Counted from the stretch's first letter, positions 1 to 8,194 are shown. The stretch: 34,855 nucleotides of DNA from Candidatus Velthaea versatilis (GCA_003134035.1 PLAE01000163.1:10237-45091), one strand, 5' to 3'. A program made the numbers and translations. Notes: generated from the sequence alone by a model not told the origin.

Positions 1-554
1 ATGTTGGCCGCGGTGATCGCGTCGCCGGTGATGAAGCCTTCGCCGAACTGCCGGCCGATCGTGCCGGCGTAGTTGTTGGCGAACGCTTTTTCGGTGATAT
101 CGAACCCGGCGGGATCGATATAGTTGTTCATGTAGAGCTTCTTGAGGTTCATTTGAATCGTCGAGTGCCGAACTTCGTCGATCATTTGCACCGCGAGGCC
201 GTTGTGGATTTCGGGATTCGGAACGGCGCCGATCGACAGCGGCATCGCGCGGGCGGCCGAGATCTCGGGGAAGGGGATGATGCTTAGAAAGAGCTTCTGC
301 CACTCCATCCAGCGCTCTTGGACCTGGCGGAACATGTTGCCGCGGATGGCGCCGTCCATCGCGCCGAACACGCGATTGTCTTTCTCTTCTTCCATGGGGA
401 AGTACGAGCGCAAGACTTGTTTGAGCGGGTCTTTCTTGGGTGACTTTTCAAACGTGTAGTCGGTCGCGTACTTTTGTGCCGGGGTGGCGAAGGTCGGTTC
501 CCAGGACAGTTCCTGTATCTTCTGGTGTGCCTTGGTCAGACTTTGCCGACTCAT
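1..554 (-). CDS. prmA: Propane/alkane soluble diiron monooxygenase, hydroxylase large subunit (partial, C-terminus off window)
   Basis: This is the catalytic alpha subunit of a soluble diiron monooxygenase that inserts oxygen from O2 into propane or similar substrates. It works with a reductase, a small subunit and a coupling protein, none of which lie in the window. Only the first 184 codons are present. The N-terminus (MSRQSLTKAH) and blocks such as YFPMEEEKDNRV and NPEIHNGLAVQMIDEVRHS match the PrmA/MimA family closely. Glu97 and the Glu127-x-x-His130 pair are the first half of the diiron site; the second half is beyond base 1. The ATG at 552-554 follows AAGGAGG with an 11-nt spacer. It lies 327 bp downstream of the alcohol dehydrogenase on the same strand, so it may have its own promoter. 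The family call is confident. Substrate (propane, acetone, phenol) cannot be read from this half. Confidence 0.93.
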   Translation of the reverse strand, partial: MSRQSLTKAHQKIQELSWEPTFATPAQKYATDYTFEKSPKKDPLKQVLRSYFPMEEEKDNRVFGAMDGAIRGNMFRQVQERWMEWQKLFLSIIPFPEISAARAMPLSIGAVPNPEIHNGLAVQMIDEVRHSTIQMNLKKLYMNNYIDPAGFDITEKAFANNYAGTIGRQFGEGFITGDAITAAN

Positions 555-881
555 GCAGTATTGGGCCTCCTTGGAGCACGTCGCGAAGGCGACGGCAACG
601 TTGGGGCAAGCCCACCAAGCGGTGGACCGCCGTGGATGCGTTAGTGTACTTGGTCCGATCGAGCCCGCCCGCGCCTGATGAGAGCGGACCCGTTTTTGTG
701 TCAGCCGACAACATCGGTTATCGCGGAAGCCAAACGTACCAAATCTCAGGCAGAACGATCGCTCGAATCTCCAGAGACAGTAAAGGTGCGGATTTTTCGT
801 CGGATCGAGGCGCGAGGAGGCGAACTGGACTACGGTCCACGAGTCTCCTCGCAACGAAGAGCCGGCGGAAAAGCCACGCCT
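555..881. other. Intergenic region between adh and prmA with a 41-bp inverted repeat
   Basis: This 327-bp stretch holds no convincing gene. Its clearest element is a perfect 8-bp inverted repeat, GCGAGGAG (812-819) against CTCCTCGC (845-852), enclosing a second stem TGGAC (826-830)/GTCCA (835-839). No T-run follows it on either strand, so it is not a standard intrinsic terminator. It may be a processing site, an operator or a pause structure ahead of prmA. I could not identify a convincing sigma-70 or sigma-54 promoter for prmA. Confidence 0.5.
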
Positions 882-1910
882 TTACGCCGGCACGAGAATT
901 CCTCTGCCCTGTAGCCGGCCGTGATCGAGATCGTCGACACTATCGTTGAACGCTTCGAGCGGATAGGTCTTGGTGTGCAGCGTGACTTTGCCTGCGGCGG
1001 TCAGCGTCATCAGCTCGACCAAATCCGTATACGTTCCCACGAGGTTCCCGACGAAGTTGGTCTCCGTCGAGATGATATCGATTAGCGGGACGTTGAGCGC
1101 GCCGCCGTAACCGATGATGGAGTAGCTTCCGGCCCGGCGCAGGAACGCGATACCATCCGCGATTGCGCCGCCCTCCCCAACGAAGTCGAGCACGACTTCG
1201 GCCCCGAAGCCACCCGTGATTTGCTTCACCGTGTCGATCTGCTTGCCGTTCGCGAGCACCGCGTGATCGGCGCCGAGCTGCTTTGCCAACTCGAGCGCGC
1301 GTTCGGAACGATCGACCACGATGATCGTCGCGGGTGTTAACGCCCGCAACACTTGTATCCCGATGTGGCCGAGGCCGCCGGCGCCGATCACGACGGCGGC
1401 GGTTCCGGGATACAAGAGCGCGCTCGACTTTTTGACGGCGTGGTAGGCCGTCAAACCGGCATCCGCGAGCGCGGCTATGTCTTTCGGCGCGAGGCTCGGG
1501 TCGAGCTTGACGACCGAGCGCGCCGACGTCTTGAGGAACTGCGCGAAGCCGCCGTCGGTCGAGATGCCCGGGAACGCCGAGTTCTCGCAGTGCATGTCGT
1601 GCCCGCCGCGGCAGGGAAAACAGAAGCCGCAGGTCACCAGCGGATGCACGATGACCGTGTCGCCGACGGCGACGTGCGATACCGCCGAGCCGACCGCGTG
1701 GACCCAGCCGGCGTTCTCATGTCCCAGCGTGTAGGGCAACGCGACGTTGCTCTTCTCTTTCCACTGGCCTTCGATGATGTGCAAATCGGTGCGGCACAGC
1801 CCCGCGCCGCCGATGCGCACGATGACATCGAACGGACCGCCGATCACCGGATCGGCGACTTCCTCGATCACGCACTTTTGCAGGTAGTTGTGGAGCCGGA
1901 CCGCTTTCAT
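882..1910 (-). CDS. adh: Zinc-dependent alcohol dehydrogenase of the propane monooxygenase operon
   Basis: A 342-residue medium-chain zinc alcohol dehydrogenase, presumably oxidising the alcohol made by the monooxygenase (2-propanol to acetone or 1-propanol to propanal) with NAD(P)+. Catalytic zinc ligands are visible as Cys39 and the GHE motif (His64-Glu65). The structural zinc cluster is Cys94, Cys97, Cys100 and Cys108. A Rossmann GAGGLG motif lies in the second half. The ATG start at 1908-1910 overlaps the upstream gene's stop by 4 bp (ATGA) and has a GGAG about 8 nt before it. The reading frame stays open far upstream, but that extension lies within the previous gene and is not coding. 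Equivalent adh genes accompany prm/mim clusters in Actinobacteria. The family is certain; the substrate is inferred from context. Confidence 0.9.
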   Translation of the reverse strand: MKAVRLHNYLQKCVIEEVADPVIGGPFDVIVRIGGAGLCRTDLHIIEGQWKEKSNVALPYTLGHENAGWVHAVGSAVSHVAVGDTVIVHPLVTCGFCFPCRGGHDMHCENSAFPGISTDGGFAQFLKTSARSVVKLDPSLAPKDIAALADAGLTAYHAVKKSSALLYPGTAAVVIGAGGLGHIGIQVLRALTPATIIVVDRSERALELAKQLGADHAVLANGKQIDTVKQITGGFGAEVVLDFVGEGGAIADGIAFLRRAGSYSIIGYGGALNVPLIDIISTETNFVGNLVGTYTDLVELMTLTAAGKVTLHTKTYPLEAFNDSVDDLDHGRLQGRGILVPA

Positions 1911-2767
1911 ACGCTTTTCTCCAAGTGTGAAGCAGGTGGATCGGCAAAGCGCGCACCAGGCGCACCCCACGTTCGGAAGAAGTCGCCGGTCTTGCGGCAC
2001 AACTCGACGTTGGCGGCGTTGCCGGCGCCGATGAGCGACGCGTTGAATCGCCGCGCTCCCGCGGCCGTGGCGGCCGTCGCCGGTCCGCCGGTTACGCCCA
2101 GGACCAGCGGCGAGTGCAGGCCGATCGTTTCGCCGGCGGCACGGCGGCGTTCGAGTTCGCTGCGCAGCACGCCGCGCGCCCCATCGTTGAAAAACGTGAT
2201 GAATTCGATCTCGCCGCGCCGCTGCACGTAGCGCACGGCAAGCGGATCGGCCTCGAGATCGGGAACCAGCCGGCCCTGCGCGTCGAGCGAGCCGAGGTCG
2301 CCGATGGTGAGACGCAGCAGTTCGGAGCGGTGCAGGCCGCTGCCGACGAGCGCCAGCAGGATGAGCCGGTCGACCGGGAACGCCGCCCGCATGATCGGCG
2401 GCGTCCATTCCACGCCCGCCAGCGGCCGCCACGGAACCTCGACGCCGTTGAAGGTGAACCAGAGTTTGGGGCCCAGCGCGAGCGCGGCGATCTGCGGCCG
2501 GGTCGCCGGCGCCAATGCCCGCGCGAACGTTTCGAGCGCCGCCCATGCGACGAGCGGGTCGCGCCGCGCCGCTGCGAGCAGCGCTTCGAGATCGTCGTTG
2601 CCGGTGAGGGTCGCGAACCGGTCGAGGCTGGCGACGGCGGTGCGCACCCACGAATCCTCGCGGCAGCGCCGGCCGAGCAGATCGGCGAAACGCTCCACCG
2701 AGGGGAGTGACAAGCGCGCCGACTCGCGGCGTCCGCTCAGCGCCTGCGCAGCTCGTGTTACCGTCAT
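1907..2767 (-). CDS. Uncharacterised protein of the propane monooxygenase operon with a degenerate integrase-like segment
   Basis: A 286-residue protein of unknown function, translationally coupled by ATGA overlaps to the DUF59 gene upstream and to adh downstream. Its middle part (about residues 128-170) contains VDRLILLALVGSGLHRSELLRL, whose layout resembles box I of tyrosine recombinases (typically G-L-R-x-S-E-L). Here the position of the catalytic Arg is occupied by His, and I see no convincing H-x-x-R box or active-site Tyr. It is therefore unlikely to be a working recombinase. The N-terminal 120 residues are Ala/Leu-rich and helical in character. Its position between a metal-cluster-type protein and the alcohol dehydrogenase suggests a role in assembly, folding or activity of the monooxygenase system, but no function can be assigned. 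Confidence 0.75.
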   Translation of the reverse strand: MTVTRAAQALSGRRESARLSLPSVERFADLLGRRCREDSWVRTAVASLDRFATLTGNDDLEALLAAARRDPLVAWAALETFARALAPATRPQIAALALGPKLWFTFNGVEVPWRPLAGVEWTPPIMRAAFPVDRLILLALVGSGLHRSELLRLTIGDLGSLDAQGRLVPDLEADPLAVRYVQRRGEIEFITFFNDGARGVLRSELERRRAAGETIGLHSPLVLGVTGGPATAATAAGARRFNASLIGAGNAANVELCRKTGDFFRTWGAPGARFADPPASHLEKSV

Positions 2768-3066
2768 GCGTGCACCCGCAGGTTGATCAGATCGATGATC
2801 TCATCGCGGATGAAGTGGTCGTCGAGCACGACTTCGCACGACTCGACGCCCGGCAGCGCTTCGACGCGCTTACGGATGTCGCGGCCGATGCGCGTGGCGA
2901 ATTTCGATGGGCAAAGCGGCGAGGTGAGGTGGAAGTGGACGGTGACCTTGCCGCCGACCGCGTCGACTTCGTCGAGCAGGCCGAGTTCGGCGATCGAACA
3001 GCGGACCTCGGGATCGGGCGTCGACCCGGCCGCGCGGCGCACGGCTTCCAGATCGAGCTCCGTCAT
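2764..3066 (-). CDS. DUF59/MIP18-family metal-sulfur cluster assembly-type protein
   Basis: A compact 100-residue DUF59 domain protein (PaaD/SufT/MIP18 superfamily), a group linked to iron-sulfur or metal-centre assembly. Family features include the TSPLCPSKFA segment with conserved Cys52, and the C-terminal pattern around residues 60-80 (IRKRVEALPGVESCEVVL). It starts at ATG 3064-3066, overlapping the amidohydrolase stop by 4 bp, and its stop overlaps the next start in the same way. DUF59 genes recur in propane monooxygenase clusters. Here it plausibly helps load the diiron site of the hydroxylase or a [2Fe-2S] reductase, but that is inference. A much longer frame extends upstream and is only the antisense/offset reading of the amidohydrolase. 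Confidence 0.87.
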   Translation of the reverse strand: MTELDLEAVRRAAGSTPDPEVRCSIAELGLLDEVDAVGGKVTVHFHLTSPLCPSKFATRIGRDIRKRVEALPGVESCEVVLDDHFIRDEIIDLINLRVHA

Positions 3067-4169
3067 CGATTGACCAGTTCGGGCGCGGTCGGCCCCGGGC
3101 CGTCGACGGGCGGTGTGGACGGTCCCGAACCGTTTGCCGCGACATCGGCGTGATACGCGCGTTTGCGTTGCGCGATCTCGTCGTTCTCGAGCTTCGCGCG
3201 TTTGGCTTCGACGTCGATGCCGTAGAGGCGCGTGATGTTGCCGCCGATGATCTTGGCCTTGATCTCCGGGGTGAGATCGACGCCGTATTCTTGTTTGATG
3301 TCCGCGGGCAGCTCGAAGGCCATGAACTCGTCGAGCATCCAGTGCGGATACCAGATCGGGAAGTCGGTGCCGTACACGATCCGGTCCGGACCAAGCCAGA
3401 ACAGCAGATTGGCCATAATTTCGGCAAAGTAGCGGGGCCGATTGTGGATGAACGCCAAGGCGACGGCCAGCGAGCCGTAGACGTTCGGGCAGCGCGCCGC
3501 GATCCAGCAGAAATCGTCCAGCCGCGGCAGCCCGACGTGGTCGATGATGAAGTTCAGTTCGGGATAGAGCCAAGCCGGCTCGTCGATATCGCGCACGTCG
3601 AACTTCGCGAGGGTCAACGGCTCGACGGCCGGGCCCTTGTGGAAATGCATGTTTTTGATGCCGAGCTGGAGTGCTTTCTCATAGCACGGAAAGACCATCG
3701 GGTCGTTCGCCGCCCAGCCGCGCGACTCGCCGCGCCACTCGGCGGTGTACCACTTGAAACCCCGCACGCCGCACTCCTGAATTTGGCGCGCGACCTCGTC
3801 GGCGGCGTTGGGCACGCGCGGGTCCACGCCGCCAAGCGGGATGAGCCGCTCCGGAGCCAGAGCCGCTACGCGCTGGTTGCTTTCGGCGGTCACGAAACCG
3901 GCGTGATAGAAATCCTTGAGGACCTGGGTCGAGAGGATCGCCATATCGGCGTCGCCCTTGACGAACATCTCCTCGATATACCAATCGGGGTCGGTCTTGC
4001 GGAAGACGGTTTCATAGTCCATCGTCCAGCGCTTGTCCGGCGGATTGAAGCCGGTTTGGAAGGCATAAAACGTCTCGATAAACGCCTCACCGAACCGATT
4101 TTTGCAATTTTTCGCGCTGGCATCCCACACCCCGGTGTGGGCGTCGAAGACGAACTGGCCATTTTTCAT
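3063..4169 (-). CDS. Amidohydrolase-family (Amidohydro_2) protein, first gene of the propane monooxygenase operon
   Basis: A 368-residue metal-dependent hydrolase of the Amidohydro_2 (TIM-barrel) group. Candidate metal and catalytic residues are His11 in FDAHTGVWD, His175 and His177 in NMHFHKG, His211 in DHVGLPR and Asp269 in YGTDFPIW. The N-terminal motif has one His rather than the usual H-x-H. The last 35 residues are Pro/Gly-rich and probably disordered. It is the first gene after the divergent promoter region and starts a chain of ATGA overlaps leading to adh. Similar amidohydrolases accompany prm/mim clusters in Actinobacteria, where their role is unsettled; lactonase or decarboxylase chemistry or a maturation function are options. 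The family is confident and the reaction unknown. Confidence 0.88.
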   Translation of the reverse strand: MKNGQFVFDAHTGVWDASAKNCKNRFGEAFIETFYAFQTGFNPPDKRWTMDYETVFRKTDPDWYIEEMFVKGDADMAILSTQVLKDFYHAGFVTAESNQRVAALAPERLIPLGGVDPRVPNAADEVARQIQECGVRGFKWYTAEWRGESRGWAANDPMVFPCYEKALQLGIKNMHFHKGPAVEPLTLAKFDVRDIDEPAWLYPELNFIIDHVGLPRLDDFCWIAARCPNVYGSLAVALAFIHNRPRYFAEIMANLLFWLGPDRIVYGTDFPIWYPHWMLDEFMAFELPADIKQEYGVDLTPEIKAKIIGGNITRLYGIDVEAKRAKLENDEIAQRKRAYHADVAANGSGPSTPPVDGPGPTAPELVNR

Positions 4170-4206
4170 GCAGCCGAACCCTCTGTGCGTCCAAGGACAA
4201 TTGGGA

Positions 4207-4277
4207 TTTCACGCTATCACCGCCGGGGTGAGGCCGCGGTGAAAAACGATTCCCAGGTTCGTGCAAAATCGGTGAAA
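4207..4277. promoter_or_regulatory. Divergent promoter region with phased GGTGAAA repeats (candidate response-regulator operator)
   Basis: Between the amidohydrolase and the kinase gene lie repeated copies of GGTGAAA. Forward copies are at 4227 (GGTGAgg), 4238 (GGTGAAA), 4260 (weak, cGTGCAAA) and 4271 (GGTGAAA). The spacing is 11 and 33 bp, whole helical turns. Inverted copies TTTCAC (4207-4212) and TaTCACC (4215-4221) make a nested palindrome with the forward ones. Such phasing is typical of OmpR/PhoB-type response regulator sites, and such a regulator is encoded next to the kinase. The binding role is inferred. Confidence 0.55.
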
Positions 4278-4339
4278 TTAAGCTGCGTCACAGCCGCCGG
4301 GCAAAGGTTAAGTTATGGTTCGACGGCGATAGATTCCGC

Positions 4340-6931
4340 GTGGTGACGGGGGTCGCGGAAAGCCGGATCAAGCGTGATCGGGCCGGACGCGAAAACGGAG
4401 AGTGGGTGGAAGCGCTCTCCAAGGGGGTCGAGACTTTGGCGACAGAACTTCGAGCGCCCGGCTGGTCGATCGCCTCGCCCAACGAGATCGAGACCACCGC
4501 GCGCACCCTGCGCGAACTTCGCTACCGCTATCTGACGACGGGCGCGACCGAGCCCAGCGCGGGCCGGCCGCTCATCGTCAGCTCGTGGAAGCGCTGTCGC
4601 GACATGCACGTCGACGCGGCGCGCCGCAACGCGCCGCTGGCGATCTCGCGCGATGCGCAACTGCGCGAGATTCGGGATGCCAACGAACCGTTGATGCGCG
4701 CGGCACATCCGGTCATCGGCCGGCTCGTTACCCACCTCGCCGACTCCGGGTACGCGGTCGTGCTGACCGACCGGAACGGCTGCATTCTGCGGGTCGCCGG
4801 CGACGCCGGCGTCCGGCGCCGGCTTGAACGCATCGACTTCATCCCGGGCGGCAACTGGAGCGAGAGCGCCGCCGGCACCAACGCAATCGGAACGGCCCTC
4901 GCCGACCGCCGGCCCGTCCAGCTCATGGCGGCCGAACATTTTTGCGACGGTTGGACCGATCTGACGTGCACGGCCGCGCCGATTCGCCACCCCTTTACGG
5001 CGCAAGTCATCGGCGTGCTCGACATCACGGGCGACTATCGGCTGATTCGCGCGTTCTTGATGAGCATGCTGGCCGTGAGCGCGCTGGAAATCGAGGAACA
5101 GTTGCGGGGGGTCCTAAGCCGGGGCACCGACCGCCGCCCCGCGCTGCGCATCGCGGGCCGCTCGCCGCGGCTGGTGCTCGCGTCGCAGGCCGGCGATGCG
5201 ATGCTTCTCACATTCGCGGGTGGAACGATGAGCGCGAGCCTGGATCTTGACGTTACATTGCGCACCGTCGCGGAACAGACCGCGTCGCTGCTGCACGTCG
5301 ACCGTACCGCCGTCTGTCTGTTCGGGAAAGATGGCAACGTCCCGCTTGCGCGACCCTGGTCGACGGACGTTTCGTTCAGCGGCGTCAACGCGCTGTTCGC
5401 CAAACCCGAGATCATCGACGCGCTGCGCGAGCGCGGCGAGCCCATCATCGCCGACGACGTTGCGACGACGCCGATGTTCGCCGACATCGAATTCGCCGTG
5501 CCCGAGGTCCGGTCGATCGCGCTGTTGCCGCTCTCAACGGCGCGCGGTATCGTGGGCTTCGTCGCCGCGCTGCGGCGCAGCAGCGGACGCTGGCATTTCG
5601 ACGATCTGCGCCGCGCCTTCGCGCTCATGCCGCAAGCCGCGACCGCGATCGAAAACGCGCTGCTCTTCGACGCGCTGCGGCAGCATAACCGGCATGTCGA
5701 AGCGATCAACGCGATCGCGCAACTGCTGGGCGAACTTTCGGATCCCGCAGCGCAGTTACCGGCGTTGCTCGCCTGCATCGTGCGCGTGATGGACCTCGAC
5801 GCGGGCCTGCTGTTTCTGCACGACGAGGAGCGGCGCCAATTGCGTTTCGCCGCCCACTACGGCATCGAAAGCACCGCCGCCGACGTGCTGCGCACGACCA
5901 CGGCGACGCGCGCGGTCACGGGCCTTGCGGCGCGGGCCGTCGCGACCGGCGAGCCGCAGCTGCTCGAAGAGATCGAACTCCGCTCGACCGATACGGATTC
6001 GGAATTTCCGCTAAGGGCGTCGGGCTGCCGCGCGGCGATCGCCGTACCGTTCGCCGACGGGGGCAGCGTCGTCGGCGTGATCGAACTTGCCTTGCGCCGC
6101 GCGCGCGCGTTGACCACCGCCGATCTCAAAACGCTGGCGGCGATCGGCGGGCAAGTCTGCATGTCGCTGCGCAACGCGCAATTACGGCGCGCGGCGGGCG
6201 AACTCGAAGCGCTGCGCCAGGCCGACCGGCTCAAGAACGAATTTCTCTCGACCGTCTCGCACGATTTGCGCTCGCCGCTCACCGCCATTCGCGCTTCGGT
6301 TGAAGGTCTGCTCGACCGCGGCATGCGGCCGTCGAGTGTGCCCAGTGAGGGGTTGCTCAACAACATCGCGGGTCAAGCGAACCGACTGGGACGGCTAGTC
6401 GATCAGTTGCTCGACGTTTCGCAGATCGAAGCCGGCGCGCTGCGGCTGGACCGCGAGTGGAACGAGCTGCCGGCACTGCTCACGGACGCGGCCGGCGGAA
6501 TCGCCGTGCTCTACGGCAGCGACCGGCTCGTCTTCGCGCTGCCGCCCGATCCGCCGCTGCTCTTCGTCGATAAAGACCGCTTCGTTCAAGTGCTCTACAA
6601 CCTGCTCGACAACGCGTGCAAATACGCGCCGCCGGCGGCGCCGGTGAGCGTGGGTGCGAGTTGGACCGCTGACGAGATGACCATCGAAGTCGCCGACCGC
6701 GGTCCGGGCGTCCCCGCGCCCGAACGCGAGAAAATCTTCGGCCGCTTTTACCGCGCCGGCAGCAGCGGCAACGCCGGCGTGCGCAGCATCGGACTCGGCT
6801 TAGCGATCTGTCGCGGTATCGTCGAAGCTCACGGCGGCCGAATCTGGGTCGAAGAGAATCCGGGCGGGGGCAGCGTCTTCCGGTTCAACGTGCCGCTCGT
6901 CGCTGAGCGCTCGGCGGAGATCGGCGAATAA
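4340..6931 (+). CDS. AcoR-type sensor / multi-GAF hybrid-input histidine kinase
   Basis: An 863-residue cytoplasmic sensor kinase without membrane segments. Residues about 75-255 match the N-terminal sensor of AcoR/MimR-type activators (SSWKRCRDMHVD, GGNWSESAAGTNAIGTAL, FCDGWTDLTCTAAPI, VIGVLDITGDY). Two further GAF domains follow (about 300-440 and 455-612). A HisKA domain has phospho-acceptor His641 in VSHDLRSPL, and an HATPase_c domain has an N box (NLLDNACKYAP, near 754), DRGPG and GLGLAI. The gene is divergent from the monooxygenase operon and overlaps its regulator by 1 nt (TAATG). The GTG at 4340 has no clear ribosome site; GTG 4406, with GGAG 5 nt upstream, is a good alternative and leaves every domain intact. 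It probably senses a substrate or product of alkane oxidation and replaces the usual sigma-54 activator. Confidence 0.9.
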   Translation: MVTGVAESRIKRDRAGRENGEWVEALSKGVETLATELRAPGWSIASPNEIETTARTLRELRYRYLTTGATEPSAGRPLIVSSWKRCRDMHVDAARRNAPLAISRDAQLREIRDANEPLMRAAHPVIGRLVTHLADSGYAVVLTDRNGCILRVAGDAGVRRRLERIDFIPGGNWSESAAGTNAIGTALADRRPVQLMAAEHFCDGWTDLTCTAAPIRHPFTAQVIGVLDITGDYRLIRAFLMSMLAVSALEIEEQLRGVLSRGTDRRPALRIAGRSPRLVLASQAGDAMLLTFAGGTMSASLDLDVTLRTVAEQTASLLHVDRTAVCLFGKDGNVPLARPWSTDVSFSGVNALFAKPEIIDALRERGEPIIADDVATTPMFADIEFAVPEVRSIALLPLSTARGIVGFVAALRRSSGRWHFDDLRRAFALMPQAATAIENALLFDALRQHNRHVEAINAIAQLLGELSDPAAQLPALLACIVRVMDLDAGLLFLHDEERRQLRFAAHYGIESTAADVLRTTTATRAVTGLAARAVATGEPQLLEEIELRSTDTDSEFPLRASGCRAAIAVPFADGGSVVGVIELALRRARALTTADLKTLAAIGGQVCMSLRNAQLRRAAGELEALRQADRLKNEFLSTVSHDLRSPLTAIRASVEGLLDRGMRPSSVPSEGLLNNIAGQANRLGRLVDQLLDVSQIEAGALRLDREWNELPALLTDAAGGIAVLYGSDRLVFALPPDPPLLFVDKDRFVQVLYNLLDNACKYAPPAAPVSVGASWTADEMTIEVADRGPGVPAPEREKIFGRFYRAGSSGNAGVRSIGLGLAICRGIVEAHGGRIWVEENPGGGSVFRFNVPLVAERSAEIGE

Positions 6932-7707
6932 TGCGGATGACCGAAAAGCGCATTCCGGCCCTGGAAATGACTCGCCCGCCGCGCGTGCGCCCGGTCCAAA
7001 AGCGCATCCTGCTCGTCGACGACGACGAAGGCATCGTGGCGGCCGTCGGACCGGCGCTGGCCGTGCACGGCTACGAGGTGACGACGGCCTCCGACGGAAT
7101 GGAAGCGCTCGCCGCGTTCGAGAACGACGAGCCGGATTTGGTGCTGCTCGATTTGATGATGCCGCGCCTGGGCGGCCTGGAAATCTGCCGCCGCGTCCGC
7201 GAAACCTCGACGACGCCGATCATCGTGCTCAGCGTCAAGGGCGGTGAAGGCGACATCGTTTCGGTGCTCGACTTGGGCGCCGACGACTATCTGGTCAAAC
7301 CATTTCGCTTGAGCGAATTGCGGGCGCGGATCAGCGCCGTGCTGCGTCGCGTGGGCAAAGTCCGCTCCAAGAAAATAACCTGCGGCGATCTCGAGATCGA
7401 CACCGAGAAGCGGCAAGTCAAGGTCGGGGGACGCAGCGTGACGCTCACACCGATCGAATACGCGCTCATCGCCGAACTCGGCGCGAACGCCGGCCGCGTG
7501 CTGACGACGCGGCTGCTGCTGCAGCGCGTTTGGGGCCGCGAGTACGGCAGCGAAAGCGATTACGTCAAAGGCGTGGTTCGCCGGCTGCGCGTCAAACTCG
7601 AACCCGATCCGGCGCATCCGCGCTACATCATCACCGAACCGCACGTGGGTTATCGGCTCGACGACGCGCTCGAAACGCCGCGACCTGAAGAAAGCGGTTC
7701 GAGTTAG
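6931..7707 (+). CDS. OmpR/KdpE-type response regulator
   Basis: A 258-residue two-domain response regulator. The receiver domain (about 25-140) has the acidic pocket Asp30-Asp31-Asp32, phospho-acceptor Asp74 in LVLLDLMMP and Lys123 in VKPF. The C-terminal winged helix (about 150-245) ends with the family pattern YIITEPHVGYRL. A basic 24-residue extension precedes the receiver. Its ATG shares a base with the kinase stop, so translation is coupled and the two form one two-component system. It most likely binds the phased GGTGAAA repeats upstream of the kinase and controls the divergent monooxygenase operon and possibly its own; this is inferred from position. It resembles KdpE in sequence, but no kdp genes are nearby. 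Confidence 0.93.
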   Translation: MRMTEKRIPALEMTRPPRVRPVQKRILLVDDDEGIVAAVGPALAVHGYEVTTASDGMEALAAFENDEPDLVLLDLMMPRLGGLEICRRVRETSTTPIIVLSVKGGEGDIVSVLDLGADDYLVKPFRLSELRARISAVLRRVGKVRSKKITCGDLEIDTEKRQVKVGGRSVTLTPIEYALIAELGANAGRVLTTRLLLQRVWGREYGSESDYVKGVVRRLRVKLEPDPAHPRYIITEPHVGYRLDDALETPRPEESGSS

Positions 7708-8194
7708 CGGCGAGGGCTTCGACGTATCAAAAACCGGGAATTCGTCGCCGCCAGGGCGTTTTCAAGCGCGCAAACATCGGTCATATCGATCAGAACACGC
7801 CGACTTCCATCCAGTTGAAAGTCGTTCTCAAGTAGGGCGAACGTCCCGTTCTATAGCGCGGCTGTGCAAGTAATCGCCTCGCCCGGAGCTAGCGCCGTCG
7901 ACAGCGCAGCGCTGATTCGGCGCCATCCCGCTGACCTCGCCGACTCCTTGCGCCGCCCCTCGAGCGAAGCGCGCACCGTCGCAAAATGACCGCTATTCGT
8001 ACGCCGTAGGCGCATAGATCGCTCCCGGAGCGCATGCCCGAAGAGATCGCTTCGACTTCGTCGAGTTCGCCGTACTCCATACGGCGACACTTGAAAAAGC
8101 GGCGGCGACGTCGGCGTAGTGAGCGGTTGGGTGACCGCTCCGGACGCGTACCGCGAGCGTGTCAAAAGCCGATTCGCCGGCGGCTTTCCAAAAG

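Noticed and set aside
202-914. Plus-strand frames opposite prmA and in the adh-prmA gap
   Set aside because: Those before 554 are antisense to a highly conserved PrmA; the rest have no ribosome sites and random composition.
882-2651. 589-codon open frame suggesting a fused alcohol dehydrogenase
   Set aside because: The extra N-terminal part lies in another frame of the preceding gene and has shadow-type Arg/Ala composition; the coupled ATG at 1910 with its own GGAG is the real start.
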